Source: Cynocephalus volans
Taxonomy: Eukaryota; Chordata; Mammalia; Dermoptera; Cynocephalidae
Direction: 5' to 3'
NCBI RefSeq assembly: GCF_027409185.1
Contig: NC_084462.1
Coordinates: forward strand, 23,783,577 to 23,847,576
Length of the DNA: 64,000 bases
The stretch's first letter is position 1, and each line of letters opens with the position of its first letter. The position numbers were made by a program, and so were the translations under genes. Shown here piece by piece: positions 1-10,264 of the stretch. The notes under the pieces are model-generated. The model saw only the letters and a program-made list of their open reading frames with translations. It was not told the origin of the DNA and searched no databases.

Positions 1-1074
1 GAGGTGACCTGGGAGTGGGGCTGGCCATGGGCATCGACTGAGATCACCAGGGAGGACAACCAGGTCCAGAGACCCAAATTTGGGTCCCTCTACGGTTGCC
101 TCCCACCCACACAACAAAGTACCACCGACCGATCTCGCTGCAGGCAGGACCAATTTCAAGTGCAACTTGAGGAGGCCCCACCCCAGGAGAGTCTCACTGC
201 CACAATTATCTCCTTCTGTAATAACTCCTCAGTCAGCTTAGAAGAGCATGTCACTCTGTGCTTGAGGGACCCTCTGCAAAGAGCCCATCGGACCCCAAAG
301 ATGCATGGAGAGACCCGATTTCCACATAACTGGTTTCCTCTGTATCCTGTGCATTTTATTTCATGCACCAGAAATGATCTTGAGAATATCTGGCAAAGAA
401 GATGGCACAGAAAGATTGAGAACTGCTGACCTAGAGGAATGGGGCACCTAGAGAACACAGGCGGAGAGAGAAGAGACACATCATGGAAATGTGCTTTCGC
501 TGGATGACACTGGACACGTGCAGTGGGTTGCTGCTGTCCAGACTCTGCTTCCAACTCCCCTTTGCAGGCATCACCCCCACCTACCCCACCCTCCCTCTTC
601 TTCATGAACTCTGTTTCTGCCAAATTGGCCTCAGTAACCCTCAAATGTGTCTGTGGCTGTCTCCTTCTGTCTTTGCTCATTATCCAGTGATATCCAATGA
701 TCTGTTTGGTTCTTGGTCTTCTTTCTGCCGAGCACTGGGCTGAGCACTAGGGACAGAGAAAGGAACATGACAGACACTACCCCTGTGCTTGTGAAAATTG
801 CCTCCTATCTGCCAACAGGAGTTCTGTCTCAGGTCAGTGTCCATTTTCCTGAGCGTCTGCTGCCTGAAAACCATCCTTGTACCAATATCTGTATCAGCCA
901 AGATCACTCATTGCTAGAAACAGAATCCCACTCCGACATTAATCAGAACATAAAAGTATTAATGGTTAGCTCTCAGAGTCCACGGAGAGGCTGGAGAACT
1001 CAGGCTCAGAATTAGGCAGGAGAAGTTCAGTTGAAATCACTCCTGGACCTGGGCCTGGAAACACACCGCATCTG

Positions 1075-1088
1075 CCAGCAGGGGGCAC
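1075..1088 (+). promoter_or_regulatory. CTCF core motif (perfect consensus match)
   Basis: CCAGCAGGGGGCAC fits every position of the CTCF core CCASYAGRKGGCRS. It lies about 0.8 kb upstream of the ZAG-like start codon, a plausible place for a boundary between this gene and its upstream neighbour. Binding is inferred from the motif only. Confidence 0.6.
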
Positions 1089-1446
1089 CACATGCCACAG
1101 CGTAGACTCAGGACACCACCATGGACTGCACACTGGACACCCTATGACTGAGGCTGCTCTGCTGCCCCCAGGAGCTGGCACTTGCACCGCTACCAAGACC
1201 ACCAGAGAAGGCTGTCAGCTGTATCTGCTTCTTTGCTTCGCAGACCCTCGTCCAGGGCAGGTGCATCTGCTTGCTGAGCCAAAGTCATGTGCACAGCTGT
1301 TGTTTCTTTTGCAAGGGAAGCTACTAAAAGAGGTATCTGGCTATTTCTGTTTCCGTGAAGAAAGGTTTGGATTCACCCATCGTGAAAAGTGAGTGAGGGA
1401 GACATGTGAATGTCCTCCAGACAGAGCTCTGGTGGGGTGGGGTGTG

Positions 1447-1468
1447 GTAGACCCTAGCTGGGGTCTAC
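1447..1468. repeat. Short perfect inverted repeat
   Basis: Arms GTAGACCC and GGGTCTAC (8 bp each) flank a 6-base loop about 430 bases upstream of the start codon. Function unknown. Confidence 0.5.
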
Positions 1469-1896
1469 CCAGGACCAGGACCTACACGTGTGCAGAATTT
1501 TCTAGAGTGAAAGAATAAAATGTGGTCTGACAACATCCAATACCCCCACTGACTTCAAGGTGGGGATGTCATCACAGACTGGAAGGGTGACACACGTGCC
1601 AGGCCTCTGCCATGAGCCACACATACCTCCTGCACTCTGGCATTCTGTCACCCAAAGAAGACATAGAGGCCCAGTGTAAAGATCAGCTATCCCAGCTCCC
1701 AGTCTGTATATCCTGTCTTTGGAATCACTGAACACAACCTCTGCCAGCCTGTTTTGCATGTCCTGTTTTCCCACTGTTAGGGGAGGAGCCCATTCTGCCA
1801 ATCTCATTTGTCTGTAGATTCACCAACCCCTGGGCAGGGCTCCGGGACCCAGAGAAATACCTGTGTCTCCTGCTGCAAACCTTTCAAGTAGGCACG

Positions 1897-1972
1897 ATGG
1901 CAACAATGGTGCCTGTCCTGATGTCCCTGCTGCTCCTTCTGGGTTCTGCGTTCCTCCAGGACGCCCAAGATG
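1897..1972 (+). CDS. AZGP1-like: ZAG-like exon 1: signal peptide
   Basis: Codes for 25 residues plus one base. The leader has a hydrophobic core ([12 protein letters not shown]) and aligns without gaps to the human ZAG leader. The upstream ATG at 1897 is chosen because human ZAG also starts three residues before the internal MVPV methionine; the second ATG at 1906 is also possible. The donor at 1973 (GTGAGA) is strong. Confidence 0.9.
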
Positions 1973-4900
1973 GTGAGAGGGGAGAGCAAGCGATGGGCAT
2001 GGGAGAAAAATGGCAGGAAGGGGAGGAGCAGGGTGGACGTGCTGGCAGAAGTGCCACAAATGCAGCCGGGGTTCCTCGTGTGCCGTATTAATAGGTGTCC
2101 GAGGCTGTCACTAACTCAGCTCACACACTCTGGAAACACTCACGGAGCTCTGGACTCAAGCTCAATACGGCCTAAAGGAATCTGAATCTAAACCCCTAGT
2201 TTACAGATGAAAGAAAAACGAACAACTAAGATCCCGAGAGGTGAAGTGACTTGCCTGAGGTCAGGCAGCCAGGATGGAGCAGGACCTGCACATGGACAGC
2301 TCCTTCTCCAGGTGCTTCCCTCCTTCCAGGGGCTGGATGCACTGGTCTGACTCTCGGGGAAAGACAGCGCCCCGTGGGGCAAATGTGAAGGCAGGTGAGC
2401 TGCAGAGATGCCACTGCAAGGAAACTGGTGGCCTCAGCCAGTCAGACAAGGACAGAGTGGCCTGGGAGGCAAGTGACTGGGTGAAAAGACAGAGGGGCTC
2501 AGAAGATGCAGAGTCAATTTTAGGTGGGGAGAATGAGGCTGCTTATGGCAAACTTATTTTCAGGATGATGACATGTAAGTTAATGATTACTCAACTGTGC
2601 AAGTTGAACGTTTGGTACATTGTGAAATCAGCGTAGGTGCTTTATGTTAGTTTTATAACAACTAATCATATTTAGAATGTTGATCACAATCTACACAAAA
2701 ATCTGCATGACTCAGGGTTCTCCAGGGAAGTTTATCGATGTGCAGTCATGCACTACTCAAAGATGGACCTCACACGCAATGGTGGTCCCTTCAGGTGGTA
2801 ATGGCTACCCCATGTAGTCTAGGTGGGTCATAGACTACACCATATAGGTGTGTGTAAGCACACTCTATGATGTTTGCACAAGAACAAAAATGCCTAATGA
2901 CCTATTTTATAGAATATATCCCCATCATTAACCAAGGGTGTTTGTCAGGTTACATGAGGCTATTTTGCAATAACATATAAAGGATTCAGTGATGAAACCC
3001 TGCAACACTTTTTTCTCATTCAACTCTAGTTCAATGCACATAGGACATCTCTTCCATCTTCCACAGAATGACTCAGGGATCCAAGCTGTTTTTGTCCTGG
3101 GACTCTTCCATTTCATTCTGTGGCCTCCACAGTCATCATCTAAATGGAACAGAGACAGCAAAGTCTAGCCAGCTCATAGGGCTTTGACCACAAGAAAGAT
3201 GTCACTTCCCTTTTGCCATAACTCATATCATCGTCCCAAAAGACCTGCAAGGAGACTGAGAAATATGATCTTCTTAGGTGCCAAGCAGAGGAAACAATGT
3301 AGTGAAGACACAGAATGGTCTCTGAAATATTGTCCCCAGAATAGAAGTAGAGCCTGTTCACTGGAGCGAGCCTCCAACGGATGAGGCTGACAGCAGGGCA
3401 GACAGCTGGGAAAGAAGAAGCCCAGAGGCCAGGTCTTCCCTCCTGGCCCTCTGCTGCCCCACACTGGACCCCTCCCAATCAGAGTCTTCTGTTCATTTTT
3501 AGGTAATTACTCTCTGACCTATGTCTACACTGGGCGGTCCAGGCCAAGAGAAGGCATCCCCATGCTCCAGGGCATTGTCTACCTAAATGACCAGCCCTTC
3601 TATGAGTACAATAGTAACAGCAGGAAGGCTGAGCCCCTGGGACCATGGAAGCATGTGGAAGGAATAAAAGACTGGAAGAATGAGACCCGACTTCAGCAGG
3701 CCAGGCAGGATTTCTACATGAAGACCCTGCAAGAAATCATGGACTATTACAATGACAGTGAAGGTCAGTGGACAACAGATGGCTGGGGTGGTAGGTCTTA
3801 GCTCAAGAGGGAGTCCTGGATACATGAGAAGAAAGAGGTCAGCCGGAGGGGACAGTCCCCACCCCAAAGGAGGAACAGGAGGCACAGGGAGAAATGTACA
3901 GACATGTCCGCCTTCCCCCCACCCCACAGCACATCTGCTCCCTCCCTCCCTATCGCTTCCCCCATGCTCCCCCCAGCCTCAGCTCACACAGCAGTCCATG
4001 TCAGAGTCACTTCTTATCCAGCAACCTGTGACAACTCACCTCAACACCCCACCTGCCCAAGCCTGACCTCACGTTAGAAGGTGTCAGACTCACCCTGTCC
4101 AGGGATGTTGGGAGCAGAGTGAGCCAACCTTGTAGCCAGCCAGACCCAGGTTACCTGGTGACTTCACCAGTCACCAGCCATTTGGCCATGAGCAAGTTTC
4201 TCAATTATTTGGTCAGAATCTCAAAAATTGGAGCACTGAGTCCTACCTTTAAAAGGTGTTGCAACCTTGTCTTGGTCGATTCCATGAAAGATACAAAAGT
4301 CGGCTGTGATATTCCCTGTGGCCTCATTGGCTAGGACAGGGCTTAGGCAGTCATATTTGATTGGTTGAAATCTGTCAAAAGAATAGACAAAACATTCCTA
4401 GCACAAGCCATGGCCCATACTGGGAGATCAGTAAGTGCTGGATTCAAACCACAGCCTATTAGAGTTCCTGGAATCATAAAGAGCCTCCTGTCCATAGAAA
4501 GAAGACACAGGAGGAGTCATCTTTACATGTGGTGGGAGGAGCAGGTGGTAGAGTCCAGATGCAGACTAGTCCTTCTGTCTCCCAGCCCAGCACTCTGTCT
4601 CCTGACCCACACTGCCTACCCCCAAGGCAGCCAGTCTCAGGTCTGGTGAACTGCTGATGTCAAGTTATTATAGGGTGGGTGTCAAGAGCTGGGCTTCTGA
4701 GTGCAAAAATGCCCAAGAAGCTACATGGAGTCTGAAGGTTTCCAACAGGTGGCAAGAGTCATGCAGAAATCTGAGAGGTGTAAAACGGGAAGTCTTGGAA
4801 AGGAATGACCTGTGCGGTATGTCAGAAATAGGAGGTAGGAGGACACAGGTGACCAAGAAGGCCATTGAAAGAAACTGTGATTGATGGAATAGAAATGTTG

Positions 4901-7345
4901 AAGTAGAAACTGTGAGTAAGGAGGATGCAGAGATAAAGACATGAATACAGGGTATTAGAAAATAGTAACAGCTAACAAGTGTGAGCCCTTACTCTGTGCC
5001 AGGCGCATTTATTAAAACCTTTAACGCTCACGGTAACCTTCGAGAAAATAGGACTGTTGCCATTTCAGAGATGAGAAAAGCAAAGGTTAATGGCTCAAGT
5101 GTATGGAAGAAGCCAGATTGGGGTGTGGGGAGATCTGTGACTTTAGGCCAGGTAGCTTGAGACCTACTAGAGCCTGTGCCAACAGCACTAACCAGCATTG
5201 GGTAAACCCTTCCTTGTAGAGTCAATATGGGGAGCTTGTGAACCCCTGCCCTTAGGCAATCAATTTTGGAGATTTGTGGGTTAATAAGTAAGCGTTTGGG
5301 GTTTTAAGGGTATGGAATAAAGACAACCACCACCAAAAAATATGGAAGAAGTGATCGAATTATATTTACTCAACTGGTGATAGAACTGCACCTAGAATTG
5401 ACAGAAAAGGAGAGATTCCTGTAATCCTCATGAAATCACAAATAATTTCTATTATTTCTCTTATTATTCTATAAATTGGAAATGCACATTGGTGTAATTG
5501 TGTCAGATTGCTGAGAACTCACTCTATAATTAAAGAAATAAGCTTCATTAAATGAGATGATACAGGATAGAGATCTGTCCATAGTCTGTATCTCTTTTCT
5601 GTTCCCTGGCTGGAAAAAATATGTCTTATCTCAGACTGCCCTGAAATGCCAAACCAACCAGTTTCTCCTCTCTGCCTGCTTATACCTGCCTAGTAACCTA
5701 TTTGCCAACATGAAGGGATTGCATGCTGACATTTCAAAAACTTTGTTTACTATTGGCTGCAAAGTATACAGGAATCAGAGTTATTCAGATGGAGTTGGTT
5801 CCAGGCTGACTGAATCCCTGTGGGGTCGGGGGAGGCTTCAGGGTCTCACATTCTACAGGAAATGTTTGGCTGTGAGATCAGGAATAACAGAAGCAGTGGG
5901 GCGTTCTGGAGGAACGCATATGATGGACGGGACTTCATCGAATTCAACACAACAATCCCAGCCTGGATCCCCTTGGACCCAGCCGCCGTGATGATCAAGC
6001 ACAAGTGGGAGACAGAAGGCTCTGTGTACAGAGCCAGGGAGTACCTGGAGGAGGAGTGCCCCGCCATGCTGAGAAGGTACCTGGAATACAGCAATCTGTA
6101 CCTGGACCAAAAAGGTACTCACTTTGTCCTATGGGCTGTTCCCAGTACTGAGCTGGCAAAGACCAAGGGGATCTCAGGCTGGGAGCTCAGGGGAACATCT
6201 CAGGCTTGTCTGTCCACTTCTGGAACTCCCTTATTCGCCCAAATTGCACCTCCTAGGATTAATTCCATCCCTGGGAAGACATGATGTGGGGTCTGAAAAG
6301 AACATTGATCAAAATTTCAGGCAGGATGGTACAGAAAAGCCAGCGAGTCAGTGGCGGGCTTCCCTAAATACCCCATTTGACAGATGCAGAAGGTAGGGGC
6401 AGAGAGGTTAGGTTAATAGTGGTCGTAAGGGGCAGAGTCAGGACTTGAATTCCACATTTCAGATCCCAAATCCCATTGTCAGTTCTCTCTGCGATGATGC
6501 CTCCTGTCTTGTCTGTGGAGAGAAGGCAGGTGTTTAAATGTCTGCCTAGGAAGGACGAATACCAGCCAATGTGAGCAGAACTGATTGCCACAAGCTGAGA
6601 GCTAGATTTGAGAAGGACTGAGAATAAAGATTGTGCCATGGAGCAGGGAAGAGTTTGAAGGAAAGAGCCACAGAGAGAACCAGGGGCTGGGCTGAGATTG
6701 GGGGAGGGGGCCCACAAAGCCCACTGATATTTGGGAATGAATGGGGAAGGCGATGGGACATTCACAACTTGTTGCCCTCAGAAGTCAATGCACGGTGGGG
6801 TGTGGAGGGGCCTAGAGAGTGGCTGAGGACATTACATGACCCAGCAAGAAGGCTCTGGGGAAGCCTCAGCCTCCCCTGATCTTCCTAACGTTCTCTTGGG
6901 GGAGGCGGGTGTGGAGCTTTGAGCTCTGCTGATTGCTGATATCCAGGAGTGGGGGTGAGAAGTGACATGGGTCAGGGAATTCAACCTCAAGCCTTCACTC
7001 TCCACCCTCTATCTCCCCACAGACCCTCCCTCTGTGTCAGTCACCAGCCGTGCAGCCCCAGGAAGCAAGAAGACACTCACGTGCAAGGCCACTGGCTTCA
7101 ACACAGAAGATATTATTCTGTACTGGACTCGAGCTGGTGTCCCACTGGGGCCTGAGTTGGGGGCAGTTGTTCCCAGCAGGAATGGCACTTACAAGGCCTG
7201 GATGAGTGTGCAAATCCCTGTTCATGACAGAGGCCCCTACTTTTGCTATGTGGAGCACAGCAGCCTGGCCCGGCCCCTCATTGTGCGGTGGGTTGGGGAA
7301 CCAGTAGGAGGATCTGCTGGCAACTCGGGGACTCAGCCCCAGTAG
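1897..7345 (+). CDS. AZGP1-like: Zinc-alpha-2-glycoprotein (ZAG) family gene, complete, 4 coding exons
   Basis: Joined exons 1897-1972, 3503-3763, 5842-6114 and 7023-7345 give 933 nt, 310 residues plus stop. Every junction is GT/AG and phase 1, as in MHC class I genes. ZAG is a secreted, soluble class I-like protein with alpha1-alpha2 groove and Ig-like alpha3 domain, binding small hydrophobic ligands and linked to lipid mobilisation; it has no membrane anchor, and none is seen here. Visible landmarks: signal peptide (about 1-20), FGCEI Cys123 paired with EECP Cys185 (alpha2 disulfide), Cys224/Cys278 (alpha3 disulfide, [10 protein letters not shown]), groove Arg93 and Trp135 equivalent to human mature Arg73 and Trp115. 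Sequons at N27, N85, N109, N128, N148, N257. The human RGD in alpha3 is replaced (ELGAVV). The tail after RW is about 14 residues longer than human ZAG (298 aa). By eye only about half to 60% of residues match human ZAG, and orientation fits AZGP1P1 better than AZGP1, so a paralogue is likely. Confidence 0.9.
1973..3502. other. Intron 1 of the ZAG-like gene
   Basis: Contains a MIR fragment in + orientation at about 2195-2275 (TTTACAGATGA ... TGACTTGCCTGAGGTCA), a DNA-transposon remnant at about 2745-2935, and repeat-like but unassigned sequence at about 2985-3300. No further exon is evident. Confidence 0.6.
2745..2935 (-). mobile_element. Non-autonomous DNA transposon remnant
   Basis: Read on the minus strand it starts TTAATGATGGGGATAT and continues with a CATAGAGTGT-like block and the TATGGTGTAGTCTA segment of a mammal-wide DNA transposon family; a second copy of the same family is split at 43699-43768 and 44190-44365. 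I do not assign a family name. Confidence 0.5.
3503..3763 (+). CDS. AZGP1-like: ZAG-like exon 2: alpha1 domain
   Basis: Acceptor TTTTTAG ends at 3502, donor GTCAGT starts at 3764. The 261 nt begin with the conserved YSLTYVYTG strand and end YYNDSE. Residue R93 in QARQDFY corresponds to the groove arginine of human ZAG. The sequons NYS (27) and NET (85) have no counterpart in the human protein as I recall it, while NDS (109) does. Confidence 0.92.
3764..5841. other. Intron 2 of the ZAG-like gene
   Basis: Holds a minus-strand MIR at about 4125-4330 (AGACCCAGGTTACCTGG ... AGCAAGTTTCTCAATT) and a plus-strand MIR at about 4965-5110 (ACTCTGTGCCAGGCGCATTT). The rest is unassigned; no exon is seen. 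Confidence 0.6.
5842..6114 (+). CDS. AZGP1-like: ZAG-like exon 3: alpha2 domain
   Basis: Acceptor CTTCAG ends at 5841, donor GTACTC starts at 6115. The 91 codons contain the best conserved blocks of the family ([27 protein letters not shown]). Both alpha2 cysteines are kept. There is a one-residue deletion relative to human around GSVYRA, and the sequons NRS (128) and NTT (148) are present. Confidence 0.94.
6115..7022. other. Intron 3 of the ZAG-like gene
   Basis: Short intron with a MIR 3' fragment in + orientation at about 6368-6455 and otherwise purine-rich unassigned sequence. The acceptor is preceded by a good pyrimidine tract. Confidence 0.6.
7023..7345 (+). CDS. AZGP1-like: ZAG-like exon 4: Ig-like alpha3 domain and C-terminal tail
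   Basis: Acceptor CCACAG ends at 7022; the stop TAG is at 7343-7345. The exon opens DPPSVSVTS and carries the C1-set Ig signature ([19 protein letters not shown]). Human ZAG stops three residues after the equivalent tryptophan; here the frame runs 17 residues further (VGEPVGG...). A GTGGGT sequence just after IVR could act as a donor, but its phase would not match a class I-type transmembrane exon, so read-through to the TAG is preferred. Confidence 0.88.
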
Positions 7346-7541
7346 CCACCCTTTCTGCCTGACATGAGACAGCTCAGCCTCAGCAGTCACTGTCAGTGTC
7401 ATCAGCAAGGCCCACAGAGGCAGTGTCAGGGACAGACAGATGGGGGATTTGGAGACAGAAGACTTGAATACCGGGCACTGGGCTGACTCTCACCACCAAA
7501 TCACCTCACCTTGCAAATCCCATTGTGTAATCTGTAAACCT

Positions 7542-7547
7542 AATAAA
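7542..7547 (+). terminator. Poly(A) signal of the ZAG-like gene
   Basis: AATAAA about 200 bases after the stop codon, followed by an ordinary 3' flank. It gives a short 3' UTR (7346 to roughly 7565), in keeping with the compact ZAG transcripts known in other mammals. The cleavage site itself is inferred. Confidence 0.7.
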
Positions 7548-7565
7548 CAATCATCTCCTTGCGCA

Positions 7566-8735
7566 GCACAGCGGACTATTCTGTAATTGTCAAGTGCTGT
7601 GAAATGCGCCTCCATTCATCACTCCTTCTGCCCCCAAGCATTTGATTCATCTGAAATTCCTGGTATCCACTGCAAGCACTGTTTATTGGGCATCTTGACC
7701 TGCATGTCCCAAGTGTGGTGTCAACCACCTGGTCCCTTGAGCACTATTCAGGCACTCACTGCTGATATCCATGGCTCCTCTAGCTGTGAGGTCCTAGTAC
7801 TCTGAAACCTCTTTTATGCAAACCCAAGCCTCTCCTGTACCTGTTTCCCCAGCTCTCCCTTGTCCCAGTGAGACACCACCCTCTGTTCCAGCTACTCAGC
7901 CTTTCCCACACCGTGCTGGCCTTGAGCCACACATAGTCAGAGGTTATTCAGGAGACCTCATCTCTCCAGGGCATGCTCCCAAGGAAGCAGGAATTGATCT
8001 GATGCTCTTGGACCCCTCCAAATCCACTTGAGTGTATTGTTTCAACTGATTCATGCACAGGTTAAACCCAAAAGGAGAGCAGAACTCAGTCACACCTGAC
8101 CTTTTCATTAGCCCTCATCTGCCTGTGACTGTGTGTTTCCCACCTGCATGACAATAGCTTCCTTAACACCCTATCCTCAGCCTGCCACTCTGCATTCCTC
8201 CAAAACCACTCCTCCAAGTTGAGTTCCTTAAGGAAATCATTCTCTTCCTTCAGAAATCAGAATAACTGTCTTACCTTCCCTGAAAGCTAAAATTTGAAGG
8301 CTACACTCATTTTTTGTTGTATTTTTGCTCCATTTTGAAAATCAAATCTGAGAAATTAATTCTTTAGTGTATATGAAATCCACATTCCCCTCTTCTGGGG
8401 CAAAAAATAGCCCCACGTGAACAGTAGAGGGCCACAGAGAAGAAAATTCAAATAGTCAAGAAAGAAAAATATAGCAAATAATGCTTTAAACTATGATAGC
8501 ACCTTGAACAAACAGAAAGTAACGGGATAAACATTTAAGATTGATGAGTAAACCACAAGTTCACATGTACAGGCCGGGACCATCACCAGGTACACTGGAG
8601 AGATGCAGCACCCCCCTGAGAAGTCCTCTCAGCTTTGGTGAGCTCTGCTCATCCCTTGCACAGTAGCTCTCGCTGTTCCAGCCAAGTAGACTTATTGGCC
8701 ATCAGACAAATTCAGTGTTTTCTCTCTATTGCCTT
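7566..8735. other. Intergenic, no recognised gene
   Basis: Downstream flank of the ZAG-like gene. Open frames here are short and lack any family resemblance. Part of 8040-8280 reads like degraded L2 but is too diverged to call firmly. Confidence 0.4.
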
Positions 8736-8739
8736 TGTT

Positions 8740-8880
8740 TGTGCAGTTATTGGTTCATCCAAAAATTACACATTGAGCCTTTACTATATGCCTGATACTC
8801 TGATAAGCAGTAGAGACTCAGTAGAACAAAGCAGAGACAGCCCTTTCCTGTATGGAGTTTACCTTAATTCTGCTGATGAC
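8740..8880 (+). mobile_element. L2 LINE 3' fragment
   Basis: Carries the L2 tail pattern: start of a CATTGAGCCTTTACTATATGCC block, then AGTAGAACAAAGCAGAGACAG and CCTGTATGGAGTTTACCTT, equivalent to the 'accumulating, lost in the middle, amount of increase' order of conserved L2 words. Confidence 0.55.
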
Positions 8881-9264
8881 AGCAATGCCCACTGTCAAGG
8901 TCCAGCTAAAATCTCACCTTCCATGACCATTTCCCCAGTCCTCAACTCCAGTGTGTATTCTTTCCATGCGGAGTCTCTCTCAGATGGAAATATCAGGGAT
9001 GATTTCAAGGAAGACGTCACATTTGAGGGAAGCGAAATTTCACACTATCTAAAGATGGAAGGGTTGTCTGTGCAAGTAAGGCGGACCACTCTATCACCGG
9101 TTCTCTTTTCTGTTCCTTCTTCATGTGAAGAAAACAGGGGAAAAAAAGTTAAGGAATAAAAGACGGAGGCAGAGGGAGGTGAGAAAAATGATAGGAAAGG
9201 TACAGAAATCAACTTTGCCAATTCCTGAATCTCAACCCAAAGGTTTTCCGTTGATTATTTAGAG

Positions 9265-9560
9265 TTATGGTCAATCCATCCATCCATCCACTCATTTGAC
9301 AAATGTTTATTGAATGTGTCTCAGTTACAAGGCACTTAGATAGTGGTTTATATGATAGAGAAATGTACCGAAAATAGATCATCCCCTGTAAGGTCCCAAA
9401 GGTGTTTTAGGCAAACTTGGGAGAGTTTTGAATGACATGCTAGGAAGTTTGATCTTTATTCTGAGTGTAATCATTGAAGGCTTTTTGACAGTAGAGTGAC
9501 ATGATCAGATATTAACTGGATATTAATGAGTATGGTGGATTAGAGGGTTTGGGGAGAAAC
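9265..9560 (+). mobile_element. L2 LINE 3' fragment
   Basis: Begins with a (CCAT)n-like run, then CATTTGACAAATGTTTATTG, a typical L2 3'-end word, followed by the downstream L2 block TTGACAGTAGAGTGACATGATCAG. Confidence 0.6.
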
Positions 9561-10264
9561 TAGCTGCAAAAAGCCCATTGTCCCCAAGTAGAGATATCTG
9601 TGATGGTATTTCTGAGGTATAAATGCTGAATCTCCTTGCTATGGTAACACCCGATATTGGTTAAGCTACCTTCATAACATCTCATTTTTTCCACCTCTCT
9701 TTCTAAAGTGATATATGGCTCATTCTCATTTCTAAATGAAGATGATTTTAAATAAATTTCTTTTGCAAATTCAGCAATTGCCATTGAAGAAACTGGCATC
9801 ATCCTGTATGTAGAACTAGCCATAAAACAAGAGCTCAGAATCACTGGCCTTTAGCAAGAGAGGGAAAAGGGTGGTGATATCAGAACCTCCACTGACACAT
9901 AGGCTGTCCCCTCCAGACTATTTACCACTGTAAAATCACCTGCAGAGCCCACCATCACAGTGGAATTTTCTCACAAATGATTTTACTTTTTATTAATGAA
10001 GTTACACACATATAGAGGGAGTACACTGCTATACATCTTCTGCACGTAAGAGTATGTTCTAGGAAAAACTCTGGATTGGAGCACATCTAAAACTTGTCTA
10101 TAAGCATCTTATGGTAGAGCCAAGCTCTGAACCCAGGCACAGAAAGGAAGATGAGCCAATATTGGTGGAGAGGAGAGACGCTAATACTTCATTGAGAAAA
10201 CTGGGCTCATTAGACTAAAATTCTCCATCCTCCCACCACTGAAACCATAATCTCAGGGACATAT

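Larger units (their letters stand above)
1..1896. other. 5' flank of the ZAG-like gene
   Basis: No coding exon is recognisable. About 727-800 resembles an L2 3' end (GCACTGGGCTGAGCACTAGG type). A perfect CTCF core lies at 1075-1088 and a short perfect hairpin at 1447-1468. The promoter is expected in the last few hundred bases but I cannot place a TATA box or a start site with confidence. Confidence 0.4.

Noticed and set aside
156..680. 174-codon minus-strand open frame upstream of the ZAG-like gene
   Set aside because: Overlapped by frames on the other strand; no signal peptide, domain or exon signal.
7250..7300. GTGGGT after IVR as a splice donor to a transmembrane exon
   Set aside because: The phase would be 2 rather than the class I phase 1, no transmembrane segment follows, and a poly(A) signal lies shortly downstream, as in a secreted ZAG.
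8635..9159. 174-codon open frame
   Set aside because: It overlaps an L2 3' fragment and has no family resemblance.
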